From assembly GCA_934167755.1 (NCBI GenBank), contig CAKPLT010000010.1, forward strand, positions 1-64,000: DNA of 64,000 nt, written 5' to 3'. Within the stretch, counting starts at the first letter, position 1. Every line of letters starts with the position of its first letter. The notes under the pieces are model-generated. The model worked only from the letters and a program-made list of their open reading frames with translations. It ran no database searches and was not told the DNA's origin. Positions 18,492-27,458 of the stretch are shown here, in pieces. Both the position numbers and the translations under genes were made by a program. The stretch comes from an uncultured Clostridia bacterium. Lineage in GTDB: Bacteria > Bacillota > Clostridia > TANB77 > CAG-508.

Positions 18492-20057
18492 TTAATTTTT
18501 ATACCAATTATTTATATCAATAAATATATTATACCAGTTTGATGTAATATTTCCTTTGAGAGACCAGCTGCTAGCAACAGCATAATAGCTACTATACAAC
18601 CCTATATAAGGTTTTTGTTCATTAAAAATTTCTCTAATTCTATTATATTTTTCTTTGAGTAAATCTTCTTTAGATATGTTTTTAACTTCTGCCATTAAGT
18701 TATTTAATTCTTCATTATTAAAATTACATGCATTTATATAAGTTTCAATACTTGGATTAGCTGAAACTGTGGTTCCTGTAATTATTGCATCATAATTTTT
18801 ACTTTGTAGATAATATTGATATTGTGTATCACTTGCTTTAATTATTGTAGCATTTATTCCTATATTAGCTAAATCTGCCTTAATCATTTCTGCAACGGTT
18901 GCTCTTGATTGATTTGAGGCTTGTACAATAATTTTTAAATTTAATGTTTTTGTATAATAATTTTCTGTTTTTTGCCATCTGTTATATTTATATACCCATC
19001 CATTTTGCTCTAAAATTTGTCTTGATAAATCTGGATTATAAGAATTATCCCCATTTGTTCCTTTTAACCAACTACCATAATCTAATGAATAATCTGTTAC
19101 TTTATATTTATTATTATAAATAGATGTAACTATATTTTCTCTATTTATTGCATGTGATAATGCATCTCTTACCTCTTGATTTGACAATACTGCACTTTGT
19201 GTATTAAATGCTAAATAATCAAATTCTCTTCCCGCAACTTCTTGTTTATTATATCCTATTGTTCCTATAAAGCTTTCGATTCCTGTATTTGTAGTTGTAA
19301 TAATATCAACTTTTCCTAATTTAAATGCATTATATAATTCTCCTAAGTTTGCATATTTTCCAATTGTTATTGTTTCAAGTGTTAGTTCGTCTCTAGTGTA
19401 ATTTTCATTTTTATTCAATACAATTTTATCATCATTTTGTACTATTTTATATTTTCCAGTTCCAACAGGTGCATTATTTTTTTCTGTTGTAGAAAAATCT
19501 TGTCCTTCAAAATATGATTTACTCATTATTGGAAATATTAAATTATATTCAAAAAATGTTATTTCATGATCTAATGTTATTTGTAAAGTATCTTCATCAA
19601 CTTTGTTTGCACCAACTACATATTGAACATTATTTCCATATATTGACGGTATTTGTTTTAATACATCTATTGTAAATAGTACATCATCAACCGTAAATGC
19701 TGTTCCATCTGACCATTTTACATCATTTCTTATTTTTATTAAATATGTAGTAGCACTTGTTTTTGCCCAATCCTTTGCTAAACATTTTTGCAATTTATAT
19801 TCTGAATCTAATTCAAATAGCGGTTCATAAATTATTCTTGAAATCTCTTGTACTTGTTTATTCTGGCTTAATATTGGATTTATTGTATCAAAAGATGATA
19901 TTCCTAATGTAATTTCTTTTATCATTTCTTCTTCTGTACTGCTCGTAGGCTGTTCTTCAGTCTGCGTGTTATCACTTTTATGTGTTTTATATATTACCGC
20001 AATTACTATAGCTATTACAAATATTATAAATATATATTTTATAAAATTCCCTTTCAA
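18492..20057 (-). CDS. Oligopeptide ABC transporter substrate-binding protein (SBP_bac_5)
   Basis: Extracellular peptide-binding protein of the OppA/DppA class, 521 residues. N-terminal hydrophobic segment (IKYIFIIFVIAIVIAVIYK) then a Thr/Glu linker; no lipobox Cys, so a membrane anchor rather than a lipoprotein. Family features: SRIIYEPLFELDSEY, CLAKDWAKTSATTYLIKIR, DVKWSDGTAFTVDDVLFT, REFDYLAFNTQS and EVRDALSHAINRENIV. TTG start after GGGGGTGG. No permease or ATPase is next to it, so it may serve a transporter elsewhere or act as a sensor. Confidence 0.87.
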   Translation of the reverse strand: MKGNFIKYIFIIFVIAIVIAVIYKTHKSDNTQTEEQPTSSTEEEMIKEITLGISSFDTINPILSQNKQVQEISRIIYEPLFELDSEYKLQKCLAKDWAKTSATTYLIKIRNDVKWSDGTAFTVDDVLFTIDVLKQIPSIYGNNVQYVVGANKVDEDTLQITLDHEITFFEYNLIFPIMSKSYFEGQDFSTTEKNNAPVGTGKYKIVQNDDKIVLNKNENYTRDELTLETITIGKYANLGELYNAFKLGKVDIITTTNTGIESFIGTIGYNKQEVAGREFDYLAFNTQSAVLSNQEVRDALSHAINRENIVTSIYNNKYKVTDYSLDYGSWLKGTNGDNSYNPDLSRQILEQNGWVYKYNRWQKTENYYTKTLNLKIIVQASNQSRATVAEMIKADLANIGINATIIKASDTQYQYYLQSKNYDAIITGTTVSANPSIETYINACNFNNEELNNLMAEVKNISKEDLLKEKYNRIREIFNEQKPYIGLYSSYYAVASSWSLKGNITSNWYNIFIDINNWYKN

Positions 20058-20165
20058 AATGCCACCCCCTGCCTTGTTATAATATATTATTCTGATGATT
20101 TTTTCAAGTCTTTTTAGAAATGTTATTTTGATTTTGGTACTATTTTAGTTTGTATATATCAATAT

Positions 20166-20232
20166 AAAGAAAAAATTTAAATATAAGCTTTGAATGTAAT
20201 GACAAATGTACATAGAGAAATTTTAGAAATTC
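20166..20232 (+). repeat. Foldback element, partial copy E (left half)
   Basis: Contains the left arm AAATATAAGCTTTGAATG and the following segment to AAATTTTAGAAATTC, then stops at the spoVS terminator; the right half is missing. Confidence 0.7.
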
Positions 20233-20255
20233 AAAAAGGGAGCTAAAAAGCCCCC
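20233..20255 (-). terminator. Intrinsic terminator of spoVS
   Basis: GGGAGCT-AAAA-AGCCCCC stem with five T residues on the minus strand; it abuts a truncated foldback element. Confidence 0.8.
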
Positions 20256-20289
20256 TAACTTTATTTACTTACTAATTTAAAATTGTAAT

Positions 20290-20553
20290 CTATTTTCTTG
20301 ACTCTACAATTAATTTTATGCCTGTGCGGTCTTCTCCTTCAACCTCTACTTCTGCAAAGGCTGGTATACATACTAAGTCTACTCCTGCTGGTGCTACAAA
20401 TCCTCTTGCTATTGCTACTGCCTTTACTGCTTGATTTAGAGCTCCTGCTCCAATTGCTTGCATTTCTGCCTTTTGTGATTCTTTAACTAATCCTGCAATG
20501 GCTCCTGCTACTGAATTTGGATTAGATTTTGATGAAATTTTTAAAATTTCCAT
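20290..20553 (-). CDS. spoVS: Stage V sporulation protein S
   Basis: Small Alba-like protein, 87 residues (Bacillus 86), needed for normal spore coat/septation timing. Highly conserved sequence seen: MEILKISSKSNPNSVAGAI, GAGALNQAVKAVAIARGFV and PAFAEVEVEGEDRTGIKL. RBS AGGAGG-type. It follows ymdB, as in Bacillus (rny-ymdB-spoVS), but with 164 nt between them and its own terminator. Confidence 0.97.
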   Translation of the reverse strand: MEILKISSKSNPNSVAGAIAGLVKESQKAEMQAIGAGALNQAVKAVAIARGFVAPAGVDLVCIPAFAEVEVEGEDRTGIKLIVESRK

Positions 20554-20717
20554 TCTTTTGCCTCCTATAATTTAATTTTTGTTGCAACTTTTACATTATG
20601 TATTTTACAACTTTTGGAAATCATTGTCTAGTATTTTTGGAAATTTTTTCAAGTTTTTCATCGCGACATTCGACATTTTTTCTATGTATTTTCTATACTA
20701 AGAAAGTATTGTTTACT

Positions 20718-21491
20718 TTATCTTATAAAAACTCTTTCTAAATTAATAACTTTATTACTTTCTTCATTTATATCAAATATAACAGCATTTAGCATGCAAT
20801 CTCCTTCTGCTAGTTTGTATTTTTCAGGGAGTGTTGTTTCAAATCTTTTTAGTGATGCTTGTATATTCATTCCTATTACAGACTCTTTTGGTCCCGTCAT
20901 CCCTAAATCTGTTATATATGCAGTGCCATTTGGTAAAATTTGTTCATCAGCTGTCTGTACATGTGTATGTGTTCCAAATAATGCAGTTATTTTACCATCT
21001 AAAAATCTACCCATTGCTATTTTTTCAGCTGTAGCTTCTGCATGAAAATCTATAAAAATCATATCAACTTTGTCTTGTATATCTTCAACCATTTCTTTTA
21101 CTAATACAAAAGGGTTTTCAGTAAGAATGTTTAAATCTACTCTACCTAAGAAATTCATTACAGCTATTTTTTTCCCTTTACATTCATATATTCCAAGACC
21201 TTTTCCTACAACTCCTTTAGGATAATTTGCTGGTCTTAATAAATTTGGATTATCTATAAATTTAAATATATCTTTTTTTCCCCATGTATGATTTCCCATT
21301 GTTACTACATTTGTTCCAGCATCCATAATGTCTTTAAAATTCTTTTCAGTTAAACCCATTCCTCCTGCTGAATTTTCGCCATTTGTTATTACAAAATCTA
21401 TATTTTTTTCTTTTTTTATCTTAGGTAATTCTTCTTTTAATTTTCTAACACCTGATTCACCTACAATATCTCCAACTGCTAATATTTTCAT
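20718..21491 (-). CDS. ymdB: YmdB family metallophosphoesterase
   Basis: Cyclic-nucleotide phosphodiesterase of the TIGR00282/YmdB family that affects biofilm and colony fate in Bacillus. 257 residues (Bacillus 264). Motifs: GDIVGESGVRKL, NGENSAGGMGLTEKN, MGNHTWGKKDI, DFHAEATAEKIAMG, FGTHTHVQTAD and YITDLGMTGP. RBS AGAAGGAAA. Confidence 0.96.
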   Translation of the reverse strand: MKILAVGDIVGESGVRKLKEELPKIKKEKNIDFVITNGENSAGGMGLTEKNFKDIMDAGTNVVTMGNHTWGKKDIFKFIDNPNLLRPANYPKGVVGKGLGIYECKGKKIAVMNFLGRVDLNILTENPFVLVKEMVEDIQDKVDMIFIDFHAEATAEKIAMGRFLDGKITALFGTHTHVQTADEQILPNGTAYITDLGMTGPKESVIGMNIQASLKRFETTLPEKYKLAEGDCMLNAVIFDINEESNKVINLERVFIR

Positions 21492-21726
21492 TTTTTTCCT
21501 TCTTTCTATTCTTCTATTCTTCTTTTCTTCTTTTCTTAGCTTTTTTATTTTAACATTTTACAATAAGTTAGTCAAGTTTTGGTTTATACTAATTGGGGAT
21601 AATTAGGATAAGTTAGAATAATTTAGATAAATACAAATATAATTGATATAAAACAAATTCATTATACTCTTGTGTATAATACTTTGTCAAGAAAAATCAT
21701 TCGACATAAATCGACATTTCAAAAAA

Positions 21727-21799
21727 GGTAATTTGGGACCAGGTACGTAATTTCCCAATTTGCAAAAAGGGAAATTACGTACCTGGTCCCAAATTACCC
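21727..21799. repeat. REP-like palindrome, copy 2: 30-bp perfect inverted repeat before asd
   Basis: Two units (21727-21756 and 21769-21799) in inverted orientation with a 12-nt loop; each has the core GGGACCAGGTACGTAATTT. The arms are perfectly complementary over 30 bp. The hairpin ends about 15 nt before the asd ribosome site, so it would sit in the asd leader or in its promoter region. Confidence 0.85.
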
Positions 21800-21829
21800 T
21801 ACCCAAATTTTTAAAGGAGGTCCTAAAAA

Positions 21830-22843
21830 ATGAAAAATTACAAATTAGCAATAGTAGGTGCAACAGGTCTGGTCGGTAGAACCGCATTAAAAGTTTTAGA
21901 AGAAAAAAATATCCCAAACTTTGAGTACACTCTTTTTTCTTCATCAAAATCAGCAGGTACAAAACTAAAATTTCTAAATCAAGAATACACTGTTCAAGAA
22001 CTAAAAGATAATTCATTTGACTCTGGTTTTGACTTTGCAATATTTTCCGCAGGAGCAGAAACATCCAAGCATTTTGCTCCAATCGCTGCATCAAAAGGAT
22101 GTATTGTAATAGATAATAGTAGTGCTTTTAGAATGGATGAAAATGTGCCATTAATCGTTCCAGAAGTTAACTTTAAAGATATTGTCAATCATAATAATAT
22201 AATAGCTAATCCAAATTGTTCAACAATTCAAGCTGTTGTTGTATTAAAACCTTTAGATGATAATTTCAAAATTAAAAGAATTGTATATTCAACTTATCAA
22301 GCAGTTTCTGGTGCTGGTAAACTCGGTTTGCAAGATTTAGAAAATGGTTCAAATATGCAGTTGCATCAATCACCCTCTCCAAAAGCACAACTTTTAAAAT
22401 TCTCACACCCTATATATGATAATTGTTTACCACATATCGATTCTTTTTTAATTAATGGATATACAAAAGAAGAAATGAAAATGATTAATGAAACAAGAAA
22501 AATTTTAGGTCATCCAAGTTTGCCTATTACCGCAACAGCAGTAAGAGTTCCAGTAAAAAACTGTCATGGCGAAAGTATTAATATAGAATTTGAGAATTCA
22601 TTTTCAATAGATGATGTAAAATCTATTTTAAAAAAATCTCCTGGTATTATTGTTCGAGATGACATTCAAAATGAAATATATCCTCTTGCTACTGAAGCCA
22701 ATGGACACGATGAAGTCTTTGTAGGAAGAATTAGAAAAGATTATAGCATTGCTAACGCTCTAAATTTATGGGTTGTTGCCGATAATCTTAGAAAAGGTGC
22801 TGCTAGCAATGCTATTCAAATTATTGAAAAATTAATTAGTTAA
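21830..22843 (+). CDS. asd: Aspartate-semialdehyde dehydrogenase
   Basis: Second step of the aspartate pathway to lysine, threonine, methionine and diaminopimelate. 337 residues. Motifs: GATGLVGRTALKVLEE (NADPH site), FDFAIFSAGAETSK, ANPNCSTIQ with the catalytic Cys, SGAGKLG, and AVRVPVKNCHGESI with the catalytic His. RBS AAAGGAGG 7 nt before the ATG. dapA, the next pathway step, lies 1.5 kb downstream on the same strand but has its own leader. Its 3' end overlaps the converging flippase-like gene by 12 nt. Confidence 0.97.
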   Translation: MKNYKLAIVGATGLVGRTALKVLEEKNIPNFEYTLFSSSKSAGTKLKFLNQEYTVQELKDNSFDSGFDFAIFSAGAETSKHFAPIAASKGCIVIDNSSAFRMDENVPLIVPEVNFKDIVNHNNIIANPNCSTIQAVVVLKPLDDNFKIKRIVYSTYQAVSGAGKLGLQDLENGSNMQLHQSPSPKAQLLKFSHPIYDNCLPHIDSFLINGYTKEEMKMINETRKILGHPSLPITATAVRVPVKNCHGESINIEFENSFSIDDVKSILKKSPGIIVRDDIQNEIYPLATEANGHDEVFVGRIRKDYSIANALNLWVVADNLRKGAASNAIQIIEKLIS

Positions 22844-23854
22844 GTCTGTTTTTTTGTTTGTAACAAATGTCTGACCTATAACAAGTATTGCACTAATTAG
22901 TACAAATAGGTAAAAACTTACTCCTCTGTTTAATATCATTGCACTATTTAGTGTTTCCGCTGTAAATACATTTTTAAATATTCCTAAAAATCCTCCTTCA
23001 CTTACTCCTACTGCTCCTGGAAGAGGTATTCCTGAAACTGTGGCATACAATATTGATTGAAGTGATATTATTTTAATTATATTATATTCTCCAAATCCGA
23101 AAGCGCAATATACCCAATATGGTATACTATAATAAAATAATATTTGAACAAATGTAGTAAAAATTGTTTTTAACATTACACCTATATTTTGCTTTATGTA
23201 TGCTGCATTTCCTTGATATTTAAACAATTCTTTTTTTAATTTTTCTTGTTTATCTTCTATATTTTTTATTTTAAAAAATGACAATATTTTTACAGCTATT
23301 TTTACCAACCATGCTGAAAGTTTTTTTGAAAATATTCCTATTAGTAATAGTGATAATGCAATCGAATTTAGTGTCACTCCTACTACAAATAGCCATACCA
23401 ATCCAGTTGTTAAATAATTATGATTAAAAAATAAACTTATCATCGCAAAAGATATTGTTATAATCTGAAAACTGCATAAATTTATAAGTAATGATAATGT
23501 TGAATTTGCAACAGATATTCCGTTTTTATGCATATAATATATTTGCATTGGTTGCCCTCCACTTGCTGCTGGAGTTATTGAACTAAAAAAGAAACCAATT
23601 AGTACATATTTAAAATTTTGTATAAAACTACTTTTTTCATTTAATGTTTTTAATGTTCTTCCCATATTTACTGTTTCTAAAATCAAATATATTAGCATCG
23701 CAATTATTGCAATTAATACATATTCTAGCCTTACACTTCGTAATACTTGTAATATTTCAGTTACATCCTGATCTTTTAATATTATGTAAAAAGTTAAAAT
23801 TATTAACAATATAAAAATAATCAAATTTTTTATTGTTTTTTTATTTTTTGCCAT
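22832..23854 (-). CDS. Lysylphosphatidylglycerol synthase transmembrane-region / UPF0104 family protein
   Basis: Integral membrane protein, 340 residues, about eight transmembrane helices, of the AglD/MprF flippase-domain family. Family features: FFSSITPAASGGQPMQIYYMHKNGIS, seen in pieces as SSITPAASGGQP and YYMHKNGIS; and IPLPGAVGVSEGGFLGIF near the C-terminus. No aminoacyl-transferase domain. Likely lipid or glycolipid transport, substrate unknown. RBS GGAGGGAA. Confidence 0.87.
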   Translation of the reverse strand: MAKNKKTIKNLIIFILLIILTFYIILKDQDVTEILQVLRSVRLEYVLIAIIAMLIYLILETVNMGRTLKTLNEKSSFIQNFKYVLIGFFFSSITPAASGGQPMQIYYMHKNGISVANSTLSLLINLCSFQIITISFAMISLFFNHNYLTTGLVWLFVVGVTLNSIALSLLLIGIFSKKLSAWLVKIAVKILSFFKIKNIEDKQEKLKKELFKYQGNAAYIKQNIGVMLKTIFTTFVQILFYYSIPYWVYCAFGFGEYNIIKIISLQSILYATVSGIPLPGAVGVSEGGFLGIFKNVFTAETLNSAMILNRGVSFYLFVLISAILVIGQTFVTNKKTDLTN

Positions 23855-24037
23855 TCTATTTTCCCTCCGAAATTTACGATTTTGAACAAATAAGAAAATT
23901 TTTCTTTAATTTGCTCCTGCTATGTATTCTTTAATAATAAGATTATCATATTATTAAAAAATAATCAATGCTATTAATTTTTTCTTAATAATTGAATATA
24001 TTTTTACAGAATAATGATTTAGAGTTACATTTTACAG

Positions 24038-24220
24038 GAAATACTTTAAATATAAACTTTGAATGAAATAACGAATGTGCATGGAGAAATTTTAGAAATT
24101 CCATGCAGTTTTATGGAAAGAGTTCACGAGAGTGGAAAGGAACCATAAAACAAGTTAGAATTTCTTAAATTTCATAATAAACCGAGGAATGTAATGAAAA
24201 ATTTATATTTAAAGTATTTC
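24038..24220 (+). repeat. Foldback element, full copy A
   Basis: Outer stem GAAATACTTTAAATATAAA pairs with its complement at the right end. Inside are an inner hairpin (GCATGG with CCATGC), a TTTTATGG...CCATAAAA stem, and a loop holding GAGTTCACGAGAGTGG. A further outer inverted repeat (TACAGAATAATG near 24005 and CATTATTCTGTA near 24241) encloses the unit. It occupies most of the 455-nt gap before dapA. Confidence 0.85.
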
Positions 24221-24309
24221 TTTATTAATTAAAAACAAACCATTATTCTGTAACAATATATTTTAATATAAATTATAATTTATTAATTAAAGAAAGGATT
24301 ATTTTTATT

Positions 24310-25195
24310 ATGAAAAAATGTTTATTTACAGGTGTTGCAACAGCTCTTGCCACTCCATTTAATGAAAACGGTGTTAATGTTGACGAATTTAAAAAATTTA
24401 TTAAATTTCAAATTTCTTCTGGTATTGATGCACTTGTTGTATGTGGTACGACCGGTGAAGCAAGTACTATGACTAAAGATGAAAAAATTACTGCTATAAA
24501 ATGTGCTGTTGAAACCGCAAGAGAAAATACATCTTCTAAAAAAGTTCCTATAATTGTAGGAACTGGTTCTAATAACACTTCTACTGCTATTGAAATGTCT
24601 ATATTAGCTGAAAAACTCGGTGCTGATGGTCTTTTAGTTGTTACACCTTATTATAATAAAACAACTCAAAATCGGTTTAATTGAATATTATAGATCAATT
24701 TCAGAATCTGTTAATATTCCAATCATTATGTATAATGTTCCGAGTAGAACTGGAATGAATATTGAGCCTGAAACATGTTTTAAATTGTCTAAGCTTGATA
24801 ATATAGTTGGAATTAAAGAAGCTAGTGGTAATATTTCTCAAGTAGCCAAGATTACATCTATTTGTGGTGATGACTTTTCTATCTATTCAGGTAATGATGA
24901 CCAAATTGTTCCTATACTTTCTCTTGGTGGAAAAGGCGTAATTTCAGTTTTGTCAAATGTCTCTCCTAAACTTACCTGCAGTATTACAAATTCTTTTTTT
25001 AAAAATGCACCATCTGAAGCTTGCTATTACCAACTTCAAGCATTGCCTTTAATTAATGCTTTATTTGCTGAAACTAACCCTATTCCTGTAAAAGCAGTCA
25101 TTAATCTAATTGGTTTTGATTTTGGAAAGCCAAGATCACCATTAATTGAATGCTCTCCATCATTAAAGGATACAATTAAACAGCTTTTAAGTTAA
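24310..25195 (+). CDS. dapA: 4-hydroxy-tetrahydrodipicolinate synthase, two frames joined by +1 shift at CGG
   Basis: Condenses pyruvate with aspartate semialdehyde for lysine, diaminopimelate and dipicolinate. The first frame (24310-24672) codes FTGVATALATPF, VCGTTGEASTM and LLVVTPYYNKTTQN. Next comes in-frame CGG (24673-24675) and a stop three codons later. Skipping the C at 24673 gives GGT TTA ATT GAA and continues to 25195 with MYNVPSRTGMN, VGIKEASGN with the Schiff-base Lys, and ETNPIPVKAVINL. In DapA this junction is the conserved YYNKPTQEGL-type motif, so Gly is expected exactly here. Joined length is 294 residues, the normal size. RBS AAAGGA. The second part has no ribosome site of its own. 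Confidence 0.93.
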
Positions 25196-25204
25196 TTCAA
25201 CTAC

Positions 25205-25249
25205 AAAAAACCCTAATTATTAAACCTTTAGGTTATTATTAGGGTTTTT
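25205..25249. terminator. Terminator of dapA (bidirectional)
   Basis: AAAAAACCCTAAT pairs with ATTAGGGTTTTT between dapA and the convergent gene. Confidence 0.8.
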
Positions 25250-25252
25250 GTT

Positions 25253-26077
25253 TTATTCATCTTTCTTATTTTCTATTTTTTTATCATTTTTTTTTGAAGT
25301 GTTTATTATTTCTCTAATTTCTTCTTTTGAAGAATCTATTTTATTTCTTATCTCTTCTTTAGAATTATCAATTTTCATAACAATCTCTTCTTTTGATTCT
25401 TCTATCTTCTTTTTTATTTCATCCCATTTACTATAAAAAACATTTTCTTTAAGTCTAGGGAATGAATGAACAAGTCTTTTGTATAAAACCATTTTCTTTC
25501 TAATAATCTTTTTAACTTTATTAGAAATTTCATCAGTATTATCCTTAAATTCTTTAGACATTTCTTTTAAGTTAAATATTATTTTAAATGAAACAATATT
25601 ATCTATAACAAATAAAGCGCATATTACTCCAATAATTATATTCAATATATTTTCAGGTACCATATTAATATATTTTAAGAAAAATGGATTTATCCATGTT
25701 GTAATAGCTGTTCCTGCAATCCCAAATGGAACAAGTGTTTCAAGACATATACGACCATTTATATTAAATTTTCTTGTACTATAATCCCACCATCTTGCTT
25801 TAAATATTTTTTCCATAAAATAACTTGTCCAATATTCTAGAGTTCCACATATCAAAATTGATAGGAAAAATGTTGCAGGTATATCATTATGATATTTTTG
25901 TAGTAAAATTGTTATTAAAACAACTCCCCATCCATATATTGGGCAATATGGTCCAACTAGAAATCCTCTATTGGTAAATTTTTTGTTTCTTATTGAAATA
26001 TTTATAGATTCCATTATCCATCCAGCAAATGAGTATATAAAAAATAGTGCTATATATTGTTCTATTTCTGTTATCAT
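25253..26077 (-). CDS. CmpB-type putative ABC-transporter permease (DUF1113), with coiled C-terminus
   Basis: 274 residues. N-terminal about 160 residues hold five membrane segments and the family signature (YSFAGWIMESINISIRNK, NRGFLVGPYCPIYGWGV, GTLEYWTSYFMEKIF, RWWDYS, NINGRICLETLVPFG). The C-terminus carries four near-perfect 11-residue repeats with an SKEEI core (about 205-260), a hendecad coiled coil not usual for the family. RBS AAGGGAG. Function of the family is unknown despite its name; no ABC ATPase is adjacent. Confidence 0.82.
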   Translation of the reverse strand: MITEIEQYIALFFIYSFAGWIMESINISIRNKKFTNRGFLVGPYCPIYGWGVVLITILLQKYHNDIPATFFLSILICGTLEYWTSYFMEKIFKARWWDYSTRKFNINGRICLETLVPFGIAGTAITTWINPFFLKYINMVPENILNIIIGVICALFVIDNIVSFKIIFNLKEMSKEFKDNTDEISNKVKKIIRKKMVLYKRLVHSFPRLKENVFYSKWDEIKKKIEESKEEIVMKIDNSKEEIRNKIDSSKEEIREIINTSKKNDKKIENKKDE

Positions 26078-26191
26078 AATTTTTCTCCCTTTTTCGTAAA
26101 ATCTGTGGCTATTTTACCATATAAATTTTAAAAGTACAATATGAATAAATAAAAATTTGTTATATTATTATTTTAAATTAATATAAATACA

Positions 26192-26228
26192 GACTTAAAA
26201 TATAAACTTTGAATGAAATGACGAATGT
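26192..26228 (+). repeat. Foldback element, partial copy F
   Basis: Left arm only (ACTTAAAATATAAACTTTG and about 18 nt more), then jumping directly to ATCCTGTAATC, which resembles the conserved outer flank right of copies A and B. It looks like an internal deletion of a full copy. Confidence 0.6.
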
Positions 26229-26521
26229 ATCCTGTAATCACATAACTAAAATTTTTTCAATTTCCTCTTGTCAAATACACTATATTATGTTATATTATAT
26301 TTGTACAAGGTTTTATGTACAAATGCAACTTAGTTTCGCAGTATTTTTAATTTTTTTCAAACTTTTTTGAAATCATATTAAAAAATCAGTATTCAAAATT
26401 TATAAAAAGATTGGAAGTGATGTGAAGTCATATTTATTAAACATATGATAAAAGCTATAAACATAGTTTTAGCAATATTGTCAAAAACAAACAATTAATA
26501 TATAATTAAGGAGGAACAAAT
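26229..26521 (+). promoter_or_regulatory. Promoter and long leader of the Rpn-family gene
   Basis: A SigA-like promoter TTGTCA (26268-26273), 17 nt, TATATT (26291-26296) is followed at the likely start site by an inverted repeat TTTGTAC-n10-GTACAAA (26300-26323), a possible operator. The implied leader is about 220 nt. Near its end are two tiny ORFs overlapping by ATGA (GTG at 26422; ATG at 26445, coding MIKAINIVLAILSKTNN to 26498), the first with GGAAGTGAT before it. Their translation is unproven. Confidence 0.4.
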
Positions 26522-27448
26522 ATGATTATAACGCCACAATCGAGTAATCGATTAAAATTAAAAAATGACATTGCATTTAAAGCATTTTTTAGTAAAAAAG
26601 AAAATGAGGGATTTTTAAAAGACTTTCTTGAAGCTATTTTAGGAGAAAAACTACAAATAAAGAAAGTATCACATGATGTAAGATTAGAGCAATTGACACG
26701 CGAACAAAAATATGGAATTTTAGATTTAGGAGTAGAACTAGAAAATGGAAAATTTGTAAATATTGAAATTCAATTAAGAAATTTTAATAATATTGAAGAA
26801 AGGACAACATTTTATGCTAGTAAAAAAATAACTGAACAGTTAGGTAACGGTATAAATTATGAAGCTTTGCAACCCGTTATCATAATAGCAATTTTAGATT
26901 ATAATTTTATAAACTTACCTGAATATCTTACTGAAACTGTTAGAGTTTCTACTATTCACAAAGATTATAAAATTAATAATAATGTTAAATATTATTACAT
27001 AGAACTTAAAAAATTTAGAAGTCAAAATCCAGATATGAATGAGCCTTTAAATCAATGGTTAGCTCTTCTGGATATGGAAAGGGGGGATCTTCTAGATATG
27101 GCAAAAGAGAAAAATAAAAAAATTAAAAAAGCTTATGAAAATTATGAAACTTTAGTTGGTGATGAAGAAATTAAACGATTGGCTGAAATAAGGTTAATGT
27201 CTGAACTTGAAGAACAGTCTGCCTTAGCCACTGCTAGAGCAATTGGAAAAGAACGAGGTGAGAAAATTGGTCGTGAACAAGGCGAAAAAATCGGCAGAGA
27301 ACAAGGCGAAAAAATCGGTCGTAATGCTAAAGCAAAAGAAATAGTTCAAAAACTCTTAAAGAAAAAAATGCCATTAGAAGAAATAAGTGAAATTTCAGGC
27401 TTAACCATAGCTGAAATTCAAGGTATAGAAAAGGAAATCCAATCTTAG
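26522..27448 (+). CDS. Rpn family recombination-promoting nuclease / PD-(D/E)XK putative transposase
   Basis: 308 residues. N-terminal LKNDIAFKAFFSKKENEGFLKDFLEAIL and the nuclease core ILDLGVELENGKFVNIEIQL (D...E-x-Q) identify the Rpn/PDDEXK_2 family. A linker has three repeats of a GEKIGREQ unit, and the end is a helix-turn-helix-like segment (PLEEISEISGLTIAEIQGIE). Such proteins are DNA endonucleases that raise recombination. RBS AAGGAGGAAC. Its last 4 nt overlap the end of the converging gene. Confidence 0.88.
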   Translation: MIITPQSSNRLKLKNDIAFKAFFSKKENEGFLKDFLEAILGEKLQIKKVSHDVRLEQLTREQKYGILDLGVELENGKFVNIEIQLRNFNNIEERTTFYASKKITEQLGNGINYEALQPVIIIAILDYNFINLPEYLTETVRVSTIHKDYKINNNVKYYYIELKKFRSQNPDMNEPLNQWLALLDMERGDLLDMAKEKNKKIKKAYENYETLVGDEEIKRLAEIRLMSELEEQSALATARAIGKERGEKIGREQGEKIGREQGEKIGRNAKAKEIVQKLLKKKMPLEEISEISGLTIAEIQGIEKEIQS

Positions 27449-27458
27449 GATTTCCTTT
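27430..27458. terminator. Hairpin over the convergent stop codons
   Basis: AAAGGAAATCC pairs with GGATTTCCTTT, enclosing the stop codons of both genes; a compact bidirectional terminator. Confidence 0.6.

Noticed and set aside
21600..21830. Lysine riboswitch before asd (and before dapA)
   Set aside because: No conserved lysine-riboswitch core could be recognised; the asd leader holds the REP-like hairpin and the dapA leader holds foldback copy A.
21687..22094. A 135-codon minus-strand ORF across the REP-like hairpin and asd
   Set aside because: It is antisense to asd with leucine- and phenylalanine-rich content and contains the repeat; a shadow frame.
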